From Rotaria sp. Silwood1 (taxonomy: Eukaryota; Rotifera; Eurotatoria; Philodinida; Philodinidae), in the NCBI GenBank assembly GCA_905250075.1, contig CAJNOP010000004.1, positions 4,604,952 to 4,668,951 on the forward strand: a stretch of DNA of 64,000 nucleotides. Direction: 5' to 3'. Below are positions 24,252-37,259 of the stretch, piece by piece. Each line of letters starts with the position of its first letter. Within the stretch, counting starts at the first letter, position 1. The notes beneath the pieces are model-generated. The model saw only the letters and a program-made list of their open reading frames with translations, was not told where the DNA came from and did no database searches. A program made the position numbers and the translations under genes.

Positions 24252-26336
24252 ATGTCATTTATTTCATTTACATCCCCACATTTTACTTCATTAAATCTTA
24301 TTGATAATCATCTACTTGAACGTTTTGAACGTGCTGGAATTAAAAATTTAATAGATCTTTCAGCATATACATCACTTGAACTTTCATTTAAATTTCGTTT
24401 ATCTATTTTTCATGCTGAAGAAATTCTTGAAAAATTATTTTCAACATTATCAATACAATCAAAAAATGTCTATGATATGTTAATACAAACATCATCATTA
24501 TATATTCCAACAACATTACCAACACTGAATCGTCATCTTAATGGTGGTCTACGACGTGGTTTACTTATTGAATTATGTGGATCATGGGGTAGATAATGGA
24601 TAAAATAAATAATAGATGCACTGGAAGTGTTGCTGGGCAAATTTGTTTTTTCACTTTTTCGACCGATTAAGAGCATCGACAGGAGTTATGGAATACTCGA
24701 TTAGAATTAGAATTTTGTTTTATTTCTGAATCTAGGTTCAAACTTTTTGTGAAATTCATAGGTTAGAAATTATAAGCAAATCTTTGAAAGGTCTGAAAAT
24801 AATTTTGGACGGTTTTCAGGCTTAATAAAATGTCTAGAATATTGAAAGAGCTAATATTTCTTGTCTTAATGATATCCTGATCATCAATTTTTTGTAAGGC
24901 TCGTCTCTCCATAATGAGACTTTTCACAAGAGATACAATGTATGCAGTAAGGTACATCATTGCTGAGTAGAAAGTCTTTTATCTAGAAATTCAAAATTAT
25001 TTGTTCATAATTCCTAGTCCATGAGCACCATAAAAATTTTGAACACTCATTCTAAAAGGAACATCAAATTCTAAGTTTGAATGTTTAATACTTCCTTCTA
25101 ACTCCTTTTTAATCGATCAAAAAATGAAGGAAATTTTGGCCAGAAAATTTCGATGCATCTATTACATGTTTTCCTTTTTTTTTTCTTTTAATTACTTTTA
25201 AAATTAACAGGTAGTGGTAAAACACAATTTTGTCTTCATCTTACTGCTCAATGTTGTTTAATGGGTTTACGTTCAATTTATATTGATACTGAACATACAT
25301 TTTCATCACTTCGTCTTTTAAATATGATTGGTGATTTTAATAGTAAACAAGAACATTTACTTGAACTTGTTCGTACAGAAACTGTATTTGATTCGGATTC
25401 ATTAATGAATATATTATCACAAATTGAAAATGAATTAGAAGATGACTTTAAAAATAATACAAGAGATCAATATCCTATTTTATTAATTATTGATTCAATT
25501 GCTGCTCCATTAAGAATGTCTACTATGGGTTATAATCGAGATAATACACTATTATTATTTACTGATTGTGCTAAACGACTTGCTGCACGATATAATCTTC
25601 TTGTTTTAGGTAACATTTAAAAAAAGATGAAAATCTAATGAGTGTTTTTTTTCTGAAACACGATTTAAAAGAAGTGTTCAAGTAAAGGCGCAGAAATTTA
25701 GGACTACTACTATTTCCACAAACATCTTAGCAATGATTTATTACAGATCGTATCTCAATAATGTCTTGTTCTAAATTATGAATTACTTCCTTGTTACATT
25801 TCTAAAGAGGATGGTGACGAAAAGTGTCCCAAAATAAATAGCATAAAACAATCTTCTATTAGTTATCAAGAGCAGCTACATCGTGTTTCACATTTTGATC
25901 TCATAGAAATTGCACTAACAGCTTTGTTCTTCTATATGAATTAATATTTTGTTTTTCTTCAGTAACAAATCAAGTTACAACAAAACGTCGTTCAAATGTT
26001 TTGACAGAAAAGACTGATGACTCTTTATCACTAACGACTCATAAAAATACAGGAAATGATTTTTATATGAGTGTTGCTCTTGGTAAAGCTTGGTCATATT
26101 CTGTAAATGTTCGTCTTGCTATATCATATCAAGGTGATACACGTCGACAACTTATTGTTGGTAAATCAATTGAATCACCTGGTTATACAATACCATTTCG
26201 AATATTAACAAATGGTTTAGAAGAGATAGAAGATGTAAATATTAATATTGAAAAACAATCTTTGAAAAAACATGTTATACCACAATTAATTCAAGCTGAT
26301 GAAATGCATCTTGTCGGAAAACAATTGCGATATTGA
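24252..26336 (+). CDS. RAD51B: RAD51 paralogue, RAD51B-like
   Basis: Three exons: 24252-24588, 25211-25609 and 25963-26336 (1110 nt, 369 aa). RAD51 paralogues help load and stabilise RAD51 filaments during homologous-recombination repair. The N-terminal helix-hairpin-helix-like region (LLERFERAGIKNLIDLSA) is followed by the linker TTLPTLNRHLNGGLRRG. Walker A is GSWGSGKT (110-117), split by intron 1; Walker B is LLIID (203-207); VTNQVTTK follows. The C-terminal block ALGKAWSYSVNVRL...RRQLIVGKS resembles RAD51B (ALGNTWSHSVNTRL...RRQILIAKS) more than RAD51C or XRCC3. Residues after about 330 are not conserved. The 3' end converges on the zinc transporter (stop codons 200 bp apart). The RAD51-paralogue call is firm, the B subtype likely. 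Confidence 0.82.
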
Positions 26337-26535
26337 CGAAGTCGAAAATATTCATCTTTTACCTTTTGTAATTTCTTTTTTTTTAATTAAAATTAGTCTT
26401 GATTTGAAAACCCTTATATTTAACGAGATTCAAATAGAAATAAGAGCAAAAAGACAAAATAACAAACTACAAAAAAAGCATTTCATTGGAAAAAATAAAA
26501 ATGTTTTAAAGTCTTATAAAATTACATGTATAGTT

Positions 26536-27971
26536 TTAAGCCCATCGGCCAATAATAGCCATGGCTGTGACACCTAGATACAATGCTGCAAAATATAATA
26601 ATTTCAATCGATTACTCAATGCATGAAATTCAAGTGCATGAACACCCATTTCAGTCGTAATTAAATTAACGAGAGCTACATAAATAAGAACACCAGCTGC
26701 TAAGGAATCTAAGATACCAGTAGCAAGTAATGAAGAAACTGATTTTGGATTGTATGTACCCGAATGAATTCCAATGCCAATAGCAATACCAACAGGTGTT
26801 GTAAATGCAAAAAAAACAACCATAGCAATAGCTGATTTAATGGAAATTCTTTTTGAACGAGCAATTTGTGCACCAAGGGCAATTGCTTCAAAAAATTGAT
26901 GAAAACAAAGTGCAATAAATAGAGGAACGAATGATTCACTTGTGGTACCCAATGTTAAACCAATAAGAACTGAATGAAGAGTTATACCAAATTCAAGTAA
27001 ATAAGCACCTATTTTATTGCGTTCTCCTTCATCTTGAAAAAGTGCACCATGACAATGTCCTGCTGTTTCACAATGTTCAGTCGATGAAAAGTTCGCTTCG
27101 ATGGATGGTATTTCAATTATTATAGAACCATTTGGATTGTTATTTTCTGATACTTCATTCTTGCTAGGAACCTTTTTCATGTTTGTAGACTCGTCGTTAT
27201 GATCATGTGTTTTTGCTTTCTTTTTAGATTTTCCAATGTATTCAACATGTTCTACTTTTTCAGGCTCTTCTATTTTATTATCGGTTTGTTTTGTATTTTC
27301 AATGTCGGAAACTTTATCATGTTCATGAATTTGCTTTCGAGGCTTTTTAATCTTACTATGCACATGTTCCATACATGCAGGTTCAACAGTGTCATTAGTA
27401 GTTTGTTCCATCTCTGTAGATTTGACTTCTTGATTATCTACACTTTCTTGGTTCGTTGATTCATGTGCAACATTTTTTATTGTTATATGAGCATGTCCAT
27501 GTTTCGTTGAACGAAATCGTTGATGTGCTAAGAATTCAATTAATTGCATAGCAAGAACAGCTAACATAGCAAAAAGACCAGCATAAGCACCGTATACATT
27601 CCAAGAATCAGGTAAACACGGATCACTTAATGTTTCCATAGCATCGGGTAAAATATGAATAAAACCTGTTGCTAATACAACTCTAAGATGATAAAATAAG
27701 TATACAACTAAAGCATTTATAAAAGTATTTTTTTAACGTACCCACTACCAAAAAACTTTCCTATATTGATAATAATTGGATTAATATGTAAAAATTTAAC
27801 TCGTGTTGATGCAACCGAAATAGATGCACCAGCAAATGATACAATTAACAATACAAATATAGATATGATATGAAGTGTTAAATTGTACGATTTCTTGATT
27901 TCTTCGTCAGTTAAGAAACATTCACTTTGTATTGTTGAAGGAGTACTACTACTGTTGTTCGTTATATCCAT
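26536..27971 (-). CDS. ZIP family zinc transporter (SLC39)
   Basis: Two exons: 27971-27742 and 27682-26536 (1377 nt, 458 aa). The first true ATG is at 27971; upstream in-frame sequence only opens with TTG. ZIP proteins import Zn2+ (and related ions) into the cytosol. Visible: TM1 (about 31-54), TM2 ending in the HILPDAM motif and TM3. A long polar loop of about 170 residues (132-300) with His-rich clusters (KHGHAH, HVHSK, HEHDK, THDH, GHCHG) follows. The paired metal-site helices are TM4 (HSVLIGLTLG, His313) and TM5 (HQFFEAIALGAQ, His338 and Glu342). The C-terminal helices (SLAAGVLIYVALVNL) and short tail end typically. Closest to the plasma-membrane ZIP1/2/3-like group; the loop is longer than usual there. 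Confidence 0.88.
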
Positions 27972-28539
27972 CTTCGACAATAACCGTATTTTTTAATATT
28001 TTACTTCTAACGAAAAGTATACTTTGGTGACGCTTTATTCTTCCTCGTGATAATAATGAATGTATTCAGCTCGTTGTATACAGTCTGCCGTATTCCGCTC
28101 TCTTTTTTTTCTCTCTCCCTATCTATCGTCTGCCGATAGGAGGAGATAGATGCGCAGATACCTGTATTAGTTGTTTTTTCTATTTTATTTACGTTGCTCG
28201 TCCATTTATTCTCTTTCCGTTTTTTTTTTTACCTAAAAACCGTCTGTGAAGGCTATTGATAATTGACTAGGGATACGCACGTTATTTTAGGAGAGGACTG
28301 TTATTGTATTTTGTACGGTAATACTTTTTCTTTTCGTTTCTCTCTTTATATATGTATCGTTGTTTTTTTTTTCATACATTTTTCCGATGATATTGTTTAT
28401 TGAGCTATTTTTATATCTTTTTCTTTTTTTTCGCTAGTAAAAACATACAATACAAAATTACTGTCAGTGTTTGTAATAATTATAATAATAATAATAATAT
28501 ATTAAAGTTTTTTTTTTCTTTTTTCTTTTGGTTTGTTTT
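27972..28539. other. Spacer upstream of the ZIP gene
   Basis: Pyrimidine-rich on the + strand, with CTCTCTC/TTTTTT tracts at 28100-28120 and 28200-28440. Likely the ZIP promoter and the 3' end of the next gene. No defined element. Confidence 0.4.
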
Positions 28540-29901
28540 TCAAGATAATCTGACAGTAGTAAATGTAAATGCTACTTCAGATTTAGCTTCAAGAATCAGA
28601 TCATAGCGTAGACGTGATCCAAGTGAACGTGCTTTACTATCATAAAATAAACATATCATTGACAGTTGACACATAGATTTAAATCGAACATTAACTTTTT
28701 GTTGTTTATAATTTTGTATTAAAATATTAGTTGCTATTAATGACGAATTGGTTGTTCGATTAATTGTTAATGTACGATTGTATACAAACATAACATCAGA
28801 ATCTTGTCCTAATTCAAATTCATATTTTTCTGATTCAGCTAATGCTGGTAAATGACATTCATCTGTGAGTACGTTTGATGTTGAATCATAAACAAGAAGT
28901 TGACCCGTTGGTAGAAATGAAGAACTATTTGATAATTGATACAGACGTTGAAATTTATGTTTACCAGATATAATTGATGTCACACTATTTGTTATTGATA
29001 ATGGAATAGTTAAAATAAGATTATAAGTAAAACAAACTTTTATTTGAATATTTGATAAAAGAATAGGTAAAGTTAAAATAGAGTAAGGTTCAATTGTTAA
29101 TGATTTATTAATAAGAGAAAATAAATGTATACCACTATAATCAATATTATTTTTTGATGAAATAGTTGTAGCAATTAATGAAGAACTTTTACTATTTGCA
29201 AATGCAAGATTAATATCGCCAGCCATCAAATGAGTTAAATTAAAATCATAAATCAATGGACTTGAATTAATAATATCAGCTAAAATTTGAAATTGTGTTT
29301 GACCATCAGCAAACATTTGTAATGTATAACGAGCATTCCATCGAAGACTATTGACAATATAAGTAACAATTAAAGAATGATTCGTTGGTAATGGATGAAA
29401 AGAAACTTCATAGATTGGACTTAATTGAGGCTCATAAGAATATTCAATAAGATCAGATTGTATACGAAAATAATGTCCTGTTTCTAATTCACGTACAATT
29501 GAATATTCATTATCTGATTTAATTAGTTCACAAGGTATGGGATGTTTTTGTTCGGAATATTTTCGTACGAAGATTTTGTTACCTAAAAATGAACAAAATT
29601 ATAAAAAGAGAAACGAATTGCAAATTGTCTGTAATTACATACCTCTCATATTAACATCGAGTCGAATGATTCGACGTTCAAAAAATATTGTAATATTGTT
29701 ATTTTCTGATGTTGTTTGTAGAATTATACTTTCATGTTTGATATTATTCCAATCAGCCTGTTGAAAACGAAGAGGTCCATTGTATACTTCATGAATTTCA
29801 GCAAAGGAATCATAAAGTCGAACAGTACTATCAGATAATGTACTCCTTATAGGGCAAACAGTCATTACACTGGAAACGATCACGAACAACAACATTGTCA
29901 T
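28540..29901 (-). CDS. Secreted protein, possible DUF4139-like segment
   Basis: Two exons: 29901-29643 and 29582-28540 (1302 nt, 433 aa). The start is the ATG at 29901. A clear signal peptide follows (hydrophobic TMLLFVIVSSVMTVC), and many N-glycosylation sequons are present (for example NNSS-, NRTL- and NRTT-type). No membrane anchor was seen. The central stretch SLIVTYIVNSLRWNARYTLQ, followed by ILADIINSSP and HLMAGDINLA, resembles the W-x-x-x-Y core of DUF4139-type proteins. The DUF4140 coiled-coil half normally found with it is missing. I do not know its function; the domain call is tentative and the gene model is good. Confidence 0.6.
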
Positions 29902-32900
29902 TGAATTCAAAAATTTTTGTTAAATGAATGAACGAAATTGTCTTCATGTTTGATCAATTACAAAATACGATATTTACATGTCTTGACATATGCAAACAAA
30001 CTGCGCACATATGATATCTGATACTAAAACATTGTGTCCTTCGTATTCGATAATATTGTACGTGTTGAGAGTATAACAATATGGCTATTTAATCCTTTAG
30101 ATATTCAGAATCGTCTTCATGTTTATTCTGCTAAAAGAACAACAACATGCAAAGAGCTTAGTTGACATATTTTTTTTCACGTTCTCTGGATTGAAAAAGT
30201 AATTCGATAAGTACATGCCTTTGTATTGTTTCTTGTTTTGAACTAAAACGAAATTAAATCCGTCAAACAAATAACATCAAAAATCTGGATCAGTCACAAC
30301 AGAGATGGGATCGATTTGATTTGAGGAAAATGCAAGTGTTCTATATCTACTTTCAAGGTTAAATCACAAGAATGGATAAAAATATTATTTGATAAGGTAA
30401 TTAATGTCATCCATGCACATTGCTTCTAGTGTTTGAGTTTATGTTTTAATATAAATTGTTTGAAACGTGTTCTCACTTCATATTTCATTAATTTCAACGT
30501 GATTGAAAATATTGTAATAACTCGTTATCTAATCTTGTACTGATTTGGTACAGAATGTGTTGTTGTACAACAATGCTAATTGTACTCATTAAACCAAATT
30601 TTCTTCTTTACGTAAAACTTATATTATTGACATTTTCTCAACTATGACGAGAGAAAATAACAATTGGATTAATCATTTCTAATGTGATGGTGTTGAAATC
30701 TGAGTTATGTTACAATACGCTCTTACATTTCTGTGTTTTTCAATGCATATTTCACAATTGTAGAATATATATATTTATATGAAAAATAAATGTAACTAAG
30801 AAATATGCAAGCATAGAAAATTTTATTTATCTTTTTGTTTGTTGACTTTCTCTTAGTATGAATAATTGAGTAGTTTCTACTTTCTATATTATGACACTAA
30901 ATCCTTTAGAGATAATATGTAAATGTAAACAATAGTCTTCAACAATCCGTTTAAAAAATTTACAAATGTTAAAATACCATACCTTTTCCTATGAAATCAT
31001 ATGAGGAAAAACATTAGAATTTCAATAGAAATTGGATATAGAATCATTTTTATTCATGTAATATACTCTGCGTATAACATCGAACTTGGTGATTCCTGAC
31101 CTATATAAATCAATAAAAGTTTCCATCAAAAAAAAAAAATACGACACCTCAATTGAACGATTAAGACACGTATTAATCTTTGTAAATTGTGTGAAGACAA
31201 AAATTTGGTTCGAAAAAAATAATAATCATTTTCATAGCAATAGGTTCTGTATAGAATCAGCTCTATTATACTCTGTATCTAATTGAATATAATCATAATA
31301 TTTTTCTCTATCATGATACGCTTCGTTTGTTTTCATTCTCACTGTGATCAGGTTTATATGTTGGATTTTTGCTTTCTTGTCCTATACATGCTCAATTATT
31401 TTTCTTTCTACTCTTACTTCTGATGCTTATTATAATTATTTAGTGATTGGAAAGATTAACGTCTAGTGATACATACAGAAGTAAATTACACGTGAGAAAA
31501 AGATATTGCAAGCTGATAATCAAATTTTGAAATCGTTTATAACCATCTCAAAAGTAGAATATATATAGCTACTGTAATCTGATTCTTTCTTAATGTCATT
31601 AAGTATAAACAGTTTCCTGATTGACGCAATTTATGACTAATAAGCATACGAAATAATACTACATTTCGAGAGTTTTTAACTAGATTCAGTTCAGTTTCAA
31701 AAAAAACCAAAAATCTATCCCATGTCTGTCACAAAATAAAAACCTAATATGAAATATTCACTAGAACAAACCGTTTCGTTCATACTTGCAACAAAGTCAC
31801 ATTTGATTTAATTGACACAACGAAAGATTTTTCTGAGTAGAAAACAATCTTGCATGGTCATATTTTGTTGAACGAAAAACAAAAGTAATTTTGGAGATTT
31901 TTATTCAATTTCATCATTAAATTTGGAGCACGTGCTATTAAAACATAAGTTTCTATTGTATTATCTGAAATATTGTATACCTCACTTGTATTTGACAAAA
32001 TTTTTAAACTAATTCAAACATAATACAAAACTCGATGACAGTAAATTCAAATTGGAACTCACTAAGATGTCTTGTTTTTTCCCCTACAATATATAGGAAA
32101 AAGAAAAAAACCTGAGTATAGGAATTTTTCGAATAATTTTTGTCAATATTCAAAATTTTGAGAAGCTAAAGACAAACTGAAAGAGTAGCTTTATCACAAG
32201 CCTTGATCATGATGTTTATTGAGCTGGCTCATATCCATATAGTGTTACTATCTCATGTAAAATATAAATTTATGTAGGACAGAGAATAAGAAGAAAAGAG
32301 GAACCTACAGTATCAATGAGAGAGAATGATATTACTATTTGAGTACATATGGTCTTGAGATTTAAGAATTTAATATTCTTTTAGTTACTTTCTGAACATA
32401 TTAATGTATGCATCAAATGAAATTGTTCATTCCAATTGTCTATGATCAGGTAAGTACCAATACCAATGTTTTACGTTTGATATCATCTCAACAGTTTAAA
32501 GAAAAAAAAATGATTTCACTTAATTATTTGCTCTTGTTAACTCTTTGGTGACGAGTTTTCTTTTTTCGGCAGAAATGCAAAAGTTGTGATCTTTTTTTTA
32601 GGATAAGTCTGAAATGGGGTGTATAGGTCAAGAGAAATAGTGGATATTGTAAAGAATCATTGAACTCTATGAAATTCTAGAATCACATAGAATCTTATAG
32701 AATTCTGTAAGTTGTTCGATGCATAACTTTGAAGCATCTATATCATAATATAGATGTCACGAAATCTCACATCTAACTATCTGTAACATTAGAATTGAAG
32801 TAGTAACAACAGCTCCGTCGAACAATAATAGTTTTGGGATTCAACAGGATATTATGGAATTTTGTTTGGTATCATGTTGTTCTAAATAGTATTGAGTATA

Positions 32901-34699
32901 GATATTCCATAGACTCTTGAGTTCTTCCAAATCCAAAATTTTTTGTTGCCTCTTGATATGCATGCATAATTGTATCACACGATGATACTATGGAATACTA
33001 GCAAATTAGGAGAAAGACAGAATACCGTTATGGCCTAGTTAAGATAGATGATCGTACAAAGTTGGAATCGACACTAAAGCTCAAAGCCTATATATACATT
33101 TCCTGTCGCCAAAGGGTTAATATTATTTCAATTTTAATGCATTAAATTCTTAATGAAATATGTGAATACTCTCCATGTTTGTTTTTTTGTTGTAGAGTTT
33201 CTTTTCTTTAACACTCTCATGCTTGTGAACACATAATTTCTTCTGATAGAAATGAAATACAAACATATATCGAATCGTTATTTATGTATTTCTTTTTTTT
33301 TATCTTGTTTACAAAATGAAATACCATCGTAAGTTAATCAAAACCTACATCGTTTCACTTTAAAACCGAATATATGTACAGAATTAATAAAATTTATTGC
33401 ATTTGATACAGATCTGAAAGCGAACTCGATCACCAATCCAACCTACTATCTTCATTCTGGTTATTTCTTTATCCAGATCTTTTCAATTTCAATACAACAT
33501 GCTTTTTCAAATGCGATAGGATGATTACGACCATAAAATTTTAATCATACTTACAATTGGTTTTCGGCTATCAGTGAATATTTGTTTATTCTAAAAGATT
33601 GATGTCTTAACAAGACAAGGCTTCCTAAAGATATACTTATGTTTCGTTGATATACATTGTTCGTTTGTTATTCAAAAACAATAAATATATTGTCGAACAA
33701 ATCAATAGAAATGCTTCACTTGTTTCAACTCTCATGCATAAAATTGGATCATACAGCACCCATGAAAAAAAAAACACTGTAGAAAACAACTTTCGAACGG
33801 TAATTTCTAGAAAGATAATACTATTTTTTGTGTTTAAACCCATTTATAAGAAACGCATTTTTTTTTACAAGCAAACTAAATAAATATTCACATTCATACT
33901 CTGATTAGCATGGCATTTTATGAAGTGAAGTCTCCTACTGCTTAGACAAACATTTTGCATTATCGAACTGAAAAATATATCGCTTAAATAGATCTGTCAT
34001 AGAGATGAATTTTATAAATATTGTGTAGTACAATGTCTTTAAATATTTCGAACGAGATACATATATGATGATGTCAGAATAACAACTCAATGGTTCATTT
34101 TTATTTTAATCATATCTTCAACTGATTGATGTGTTTGATATACATAGCCCTTTGGGGAAGATGAGAGCGCGGTGATTAAAATCAAAAATTTTTCTAACAG
34201 TTCGAATACGTATACCATTCATTCAACGAACAATGCATATCAACATAAATAGCTTCTTTTGTTCTCTTCAAACACATTAGTCGAGCAATACAGATAATAA
34301 CCATGACCTTTCATTGTTAGTATCTTCTTTTTTTGTCTTTTTACATATTTTCTTTCCTTCTATTTCTTAAACCACCAATTTGATGTATTGTAGAAGCATA
34401 TATCTATCCCTCCTAGTTTCATGTCCCGTATATCTGATTGATGAGTTTACTATGTCACAATGAACTTGATTCGAACTACACTAAGACATACGCGATGGTT
34501 TTTTCAGATAAATTTTTTCACGAAAACACTTGTGTTTTTCTATCTATTAATTAAAAGATTCTTTTGGATTAATCTTAGTCGTTCTTTTACAATTTTCTGA
34601 GTTACCCTGATAAACGGCGACAATCAAGATACACGATACTTATACATTTGTTTCGCAGAGATAATGCGTTTTATTAAGAAAACAAAACAAATCAAAAAT
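29902..34699. other. Long gene-poor region
   Basis: 4.8 kb of AT-rich DNA with only short, mutually overlapping chance ORFs (for example opposite-strand ones at 33637-33883). No protein family, tRNA or transposon end was recognised. Confidence 0.4.
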
Positions 34700-34895
34700 T
34701 TATATAAAATTTATCTAATGGAGTATAGACCTAAGAGTATAACTATAGGGGCATAAACATAAGAATACAAATGTCAATGTGCAAGTATAAGCCTCTAAGT
34801 ATATGGATAAGCGTATGGATAAAGGACTTTCGAGGTTAAGGCACAGGTATAAGGGTGTACATATAAGGGCATCGAAGTAAAAATATAGATGCAAC
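34700..34895 (+). repeat. Degenerate short-period tandem-like repeat
   Basis: Recurring words of about 11-14 nt built on GTATAAGGG, CATAAGAATA, GTATGGATAAG and ATATAAGGGC. It looks like a decayed minisatellite. Copies are too diverged to fix a period by eye. Confidence 0.35.
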
Positions 34896-35678
34896 GGGTT
34901 TGATTAAAGTCCAAACATTACAGCTTTATCGATGATGCTGACCTTATAGTATCTGTTGTTTATTGTATAGAATCTTATTAATGCCCATACTATAAACAAA
35001 AGGTATATGACCGACTTTGTATTAATGACAAGAATCTTTGATACTTCATACGGACTTGTCGAATCTAAAAGGGAGTTCACAGTTTATGAACTCTTTTTTG
35101 CGTCCTCTAAGTCCGTGCGAAACCGCAAAAGTACATTTCGAGGACACAAGTTCGATGATATACGTTTTCTTTTTCAAGTATAAGCACATGTTATATTTAT
35201 ATTTTTTAATTACTATGTATTTTTATTCGTTGCAAGAGCTAGTTTTCATTTTAAGTGACATCATGAACTGCATTTTGGACTTTTTATTATTGTTCTTTTT
35301 CTCTCTGTATTATCTATTTGTTTTTTTTTCACTCAGCGTGAAGATAACTGAAAAAGACAAGATTAATATAGGCTAACATAAATAACTCTTCGGTATTTTG
35401 TTATATGATATGTGGACGACGAAACTAATCTATTATCTGTCATCGTGGTTTTTCCTTCCCAACCATCTACTAAAGGACATACATCATAGAGTGCCTAATG
35501 TTGATATGATATATATTCAGTACAGAACTGATTCCAGAGCCTAGATGTCTATCATATGTAGGCAGATATCGGCATTGCCTCAAAGAAAAAATATATTATT
35601 CTAGTCAACTATATCTCTTTTTCATTGCCACTAGTGTTTAACTCGAGTGTGGACTGGTATATGGTTGTTTACGACAAA
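34896..35678. other. Spacer upstream of the three-finger-like gene
   Basis: A chance ORF at 35038-35376 has a low-complexity Phe/Tyr-rich end and no recognisable domain. Nothing else seen. Confidence 0.35.
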
Positions 35679-37123
35679 ATGGTATCTAAGCTTATTTTTC
35701 TTACTATCATTTTCTACAGTAAGCTAAAATATAAATACCAAAAGAAAAAAAAACCCTTAGAAAATTTAAAATTATATTTACAGTAGCGTTAATCCAATTG
35801 GATTTAAGTGAAGGTAAAATTTGTTATCGATGTGACGAATTACATCCATCTGGCAAATTCAAATTTTGGGGTGAAAAGATAACAAAATGTAGTGGTGTTC
35901 CGTTTGACAAATATGCTACAAAGACTTCAAGAGCATTTGGTGCTGCTGTTTTAACATGCTATACGGTAATATTATTTTCTAAATCATATCACAAAAAGTA
36001 TTAACATTCATATTTATTTCTATGATTAAGTGGTTACGTTGTCTTACAATTGTGTTTATATTTCAGCATCATACCCATGGAATGACCCTAGACAAGTCAT
36101 AAACAATTGTTTGTTTTGAATTTCTTATTCGATAGCACGTTGACTACATAATAACACACATCGTTTCTAACGATTAGTATGTAGTTAATCATTTTATATG
36201 AAGAACTCTGAGTCAAGCTAGTCTTTTATTCGAAACTATAGTTAGTAATAGCGTTAAGGGTGATATGGGACTAATGACTCTGTCTCTAGACAGTACTCTA
36301 TACCATACAGTATCCGAAACAGAAAAGTGTTCTTTCTTCTTGTCAGTATTCATTTTTTACACCTGTATAAAAATGACATTGATCCTCATGATATTAATTC
36401 TTGGCTATTTATTGTTGATTGAAATAATCGAGAATGTTTTTGAATTATCTATATAAAACAAAAGATGATAACTTAGAACTATTAATTTAATTTTCTTTTT
36501 TTTTATTTGTAAAGAAATTCAATGAATCAGGTGCCGTCATTAAACGAGATGCATATGGACTTGGTGAAACATTTGACAAAAACGTCAAATGTCGTGATCG
36601 ATTTCATACATGCTGCAGAACACCCTTTTGCAACAAACATATGAAAGCACCTTGCCCTCCACCAGGTGATTATTCACTATATTATTACTTTATTTTCCAG
36701 AACAAACAAAGAATTTCTTTTGTTTTATAGAAAAAATAACACCAGAGAGAGAAGTAAAAGCATGTTATCAATGTAAAGGTGAAGAACAATGCAGACCACA
36801 AAATCTTGAAGGATCTGAAATTCGTACTTCTGGTGCTTTTGGTGCCAAGAATTTATATTGTTATACGGTATGTAGAAAAAAACCAATAGAATTCCTTGTT
36901 CTTTCGCTTTTACTATTGAATTATTATTGTTTGTTTATTGTATATTTAACAGAAATTCGATCCAAAAACAGGTATTGCTGTCGCCCGTGGAGGTTTCGGA
37001 TTTGGCGAAATCTTTGACAAACGCCTCAAGTGTGATGCAAAATATTATTTGTGCTGCTATGAAAACTTGTGTAATAAGCATACAGTTGGTTTCTGTGCTA
37101 AACCACGCCATTCAACTATTTAA
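35679..37123 (+). CDS. Secreted protein with two three-finger (Ly6/uPAR)-like repeats
   Basis: Five exons: 35679-35718, 35784-35965, 36515-36665, 36731-36867 and 36953-37123 (681 nt, 226 aa). A signal peptide (MVSKLIFLTIIFYIALIQ) is split by intron 1. Two homologous Cys-rich units follow, about 27-121 and 133-218. Each starts CYRC or CYQC, has CYT at an exon end, then KFN or KFD, YGLGETFDKNVKC or FGFGEIFDKRLKC, a CC pair and a terminal CNKH. This order fits the LU/three-finger fold, whose members act as secreted or GPI-linked ligands and receptor modulators. No hydrophobic C-terminal GPI signal is present, so it is probably secreted. Both units are split by a phase-0 intron after CYT, showing internal duplication together with the intron. 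Confidence 0.75.
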
Positions 37124-37151
37124 AACGAATTATCTATGAAATACGCGCGTA

Positions 37152-37154
<3 letters not shown>

Positions 37155-37184
<30 letters not shown>
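37155..37184. repeat. (TG)15 microsatellite
   Basis: Uninterrupted TG dinucleotide run of 30 nt, 31 bp after the stop codon of the three-finger-like gene. Confidence 0.95.
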
Positions 37185-37186
<2 letters not shown>

Positions 37187-37259
37187 CATTTTTTTTTCTC
37201 GTATCCATCGTTTTATTTCATATTAAAGAATAGATTTGAAATTTATATTAGTTAATAAT

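Noticed and set aside
24252..26336. Assignment as RAD51C or XRCC3
   Set aside because: The AWSYSVNVRL...RRQ block fits RAD51B better, though a tree is needed to be certain.
27972..27980. Longer ZIP N-terminus starting three codons upstream
   Set aside because: That codon is TTG; the first ATG in frame is at 27971.
29902..29910. Longer N-terminus of the secreted protein
   Set aside because: The upstream codon is TTG; the signal peptide starts correctly at the ATG at 29901.
33637..33883. Overlapping ORFs on both strands
   Set aside because: Mutual shadows in AT-rich DNA, with no domain in either.
35038..35376. 112-codon ORF
   Set aside because: Ends in a low-complexity Phe/Tyr/Leu run; no homology recognised and no splice context.
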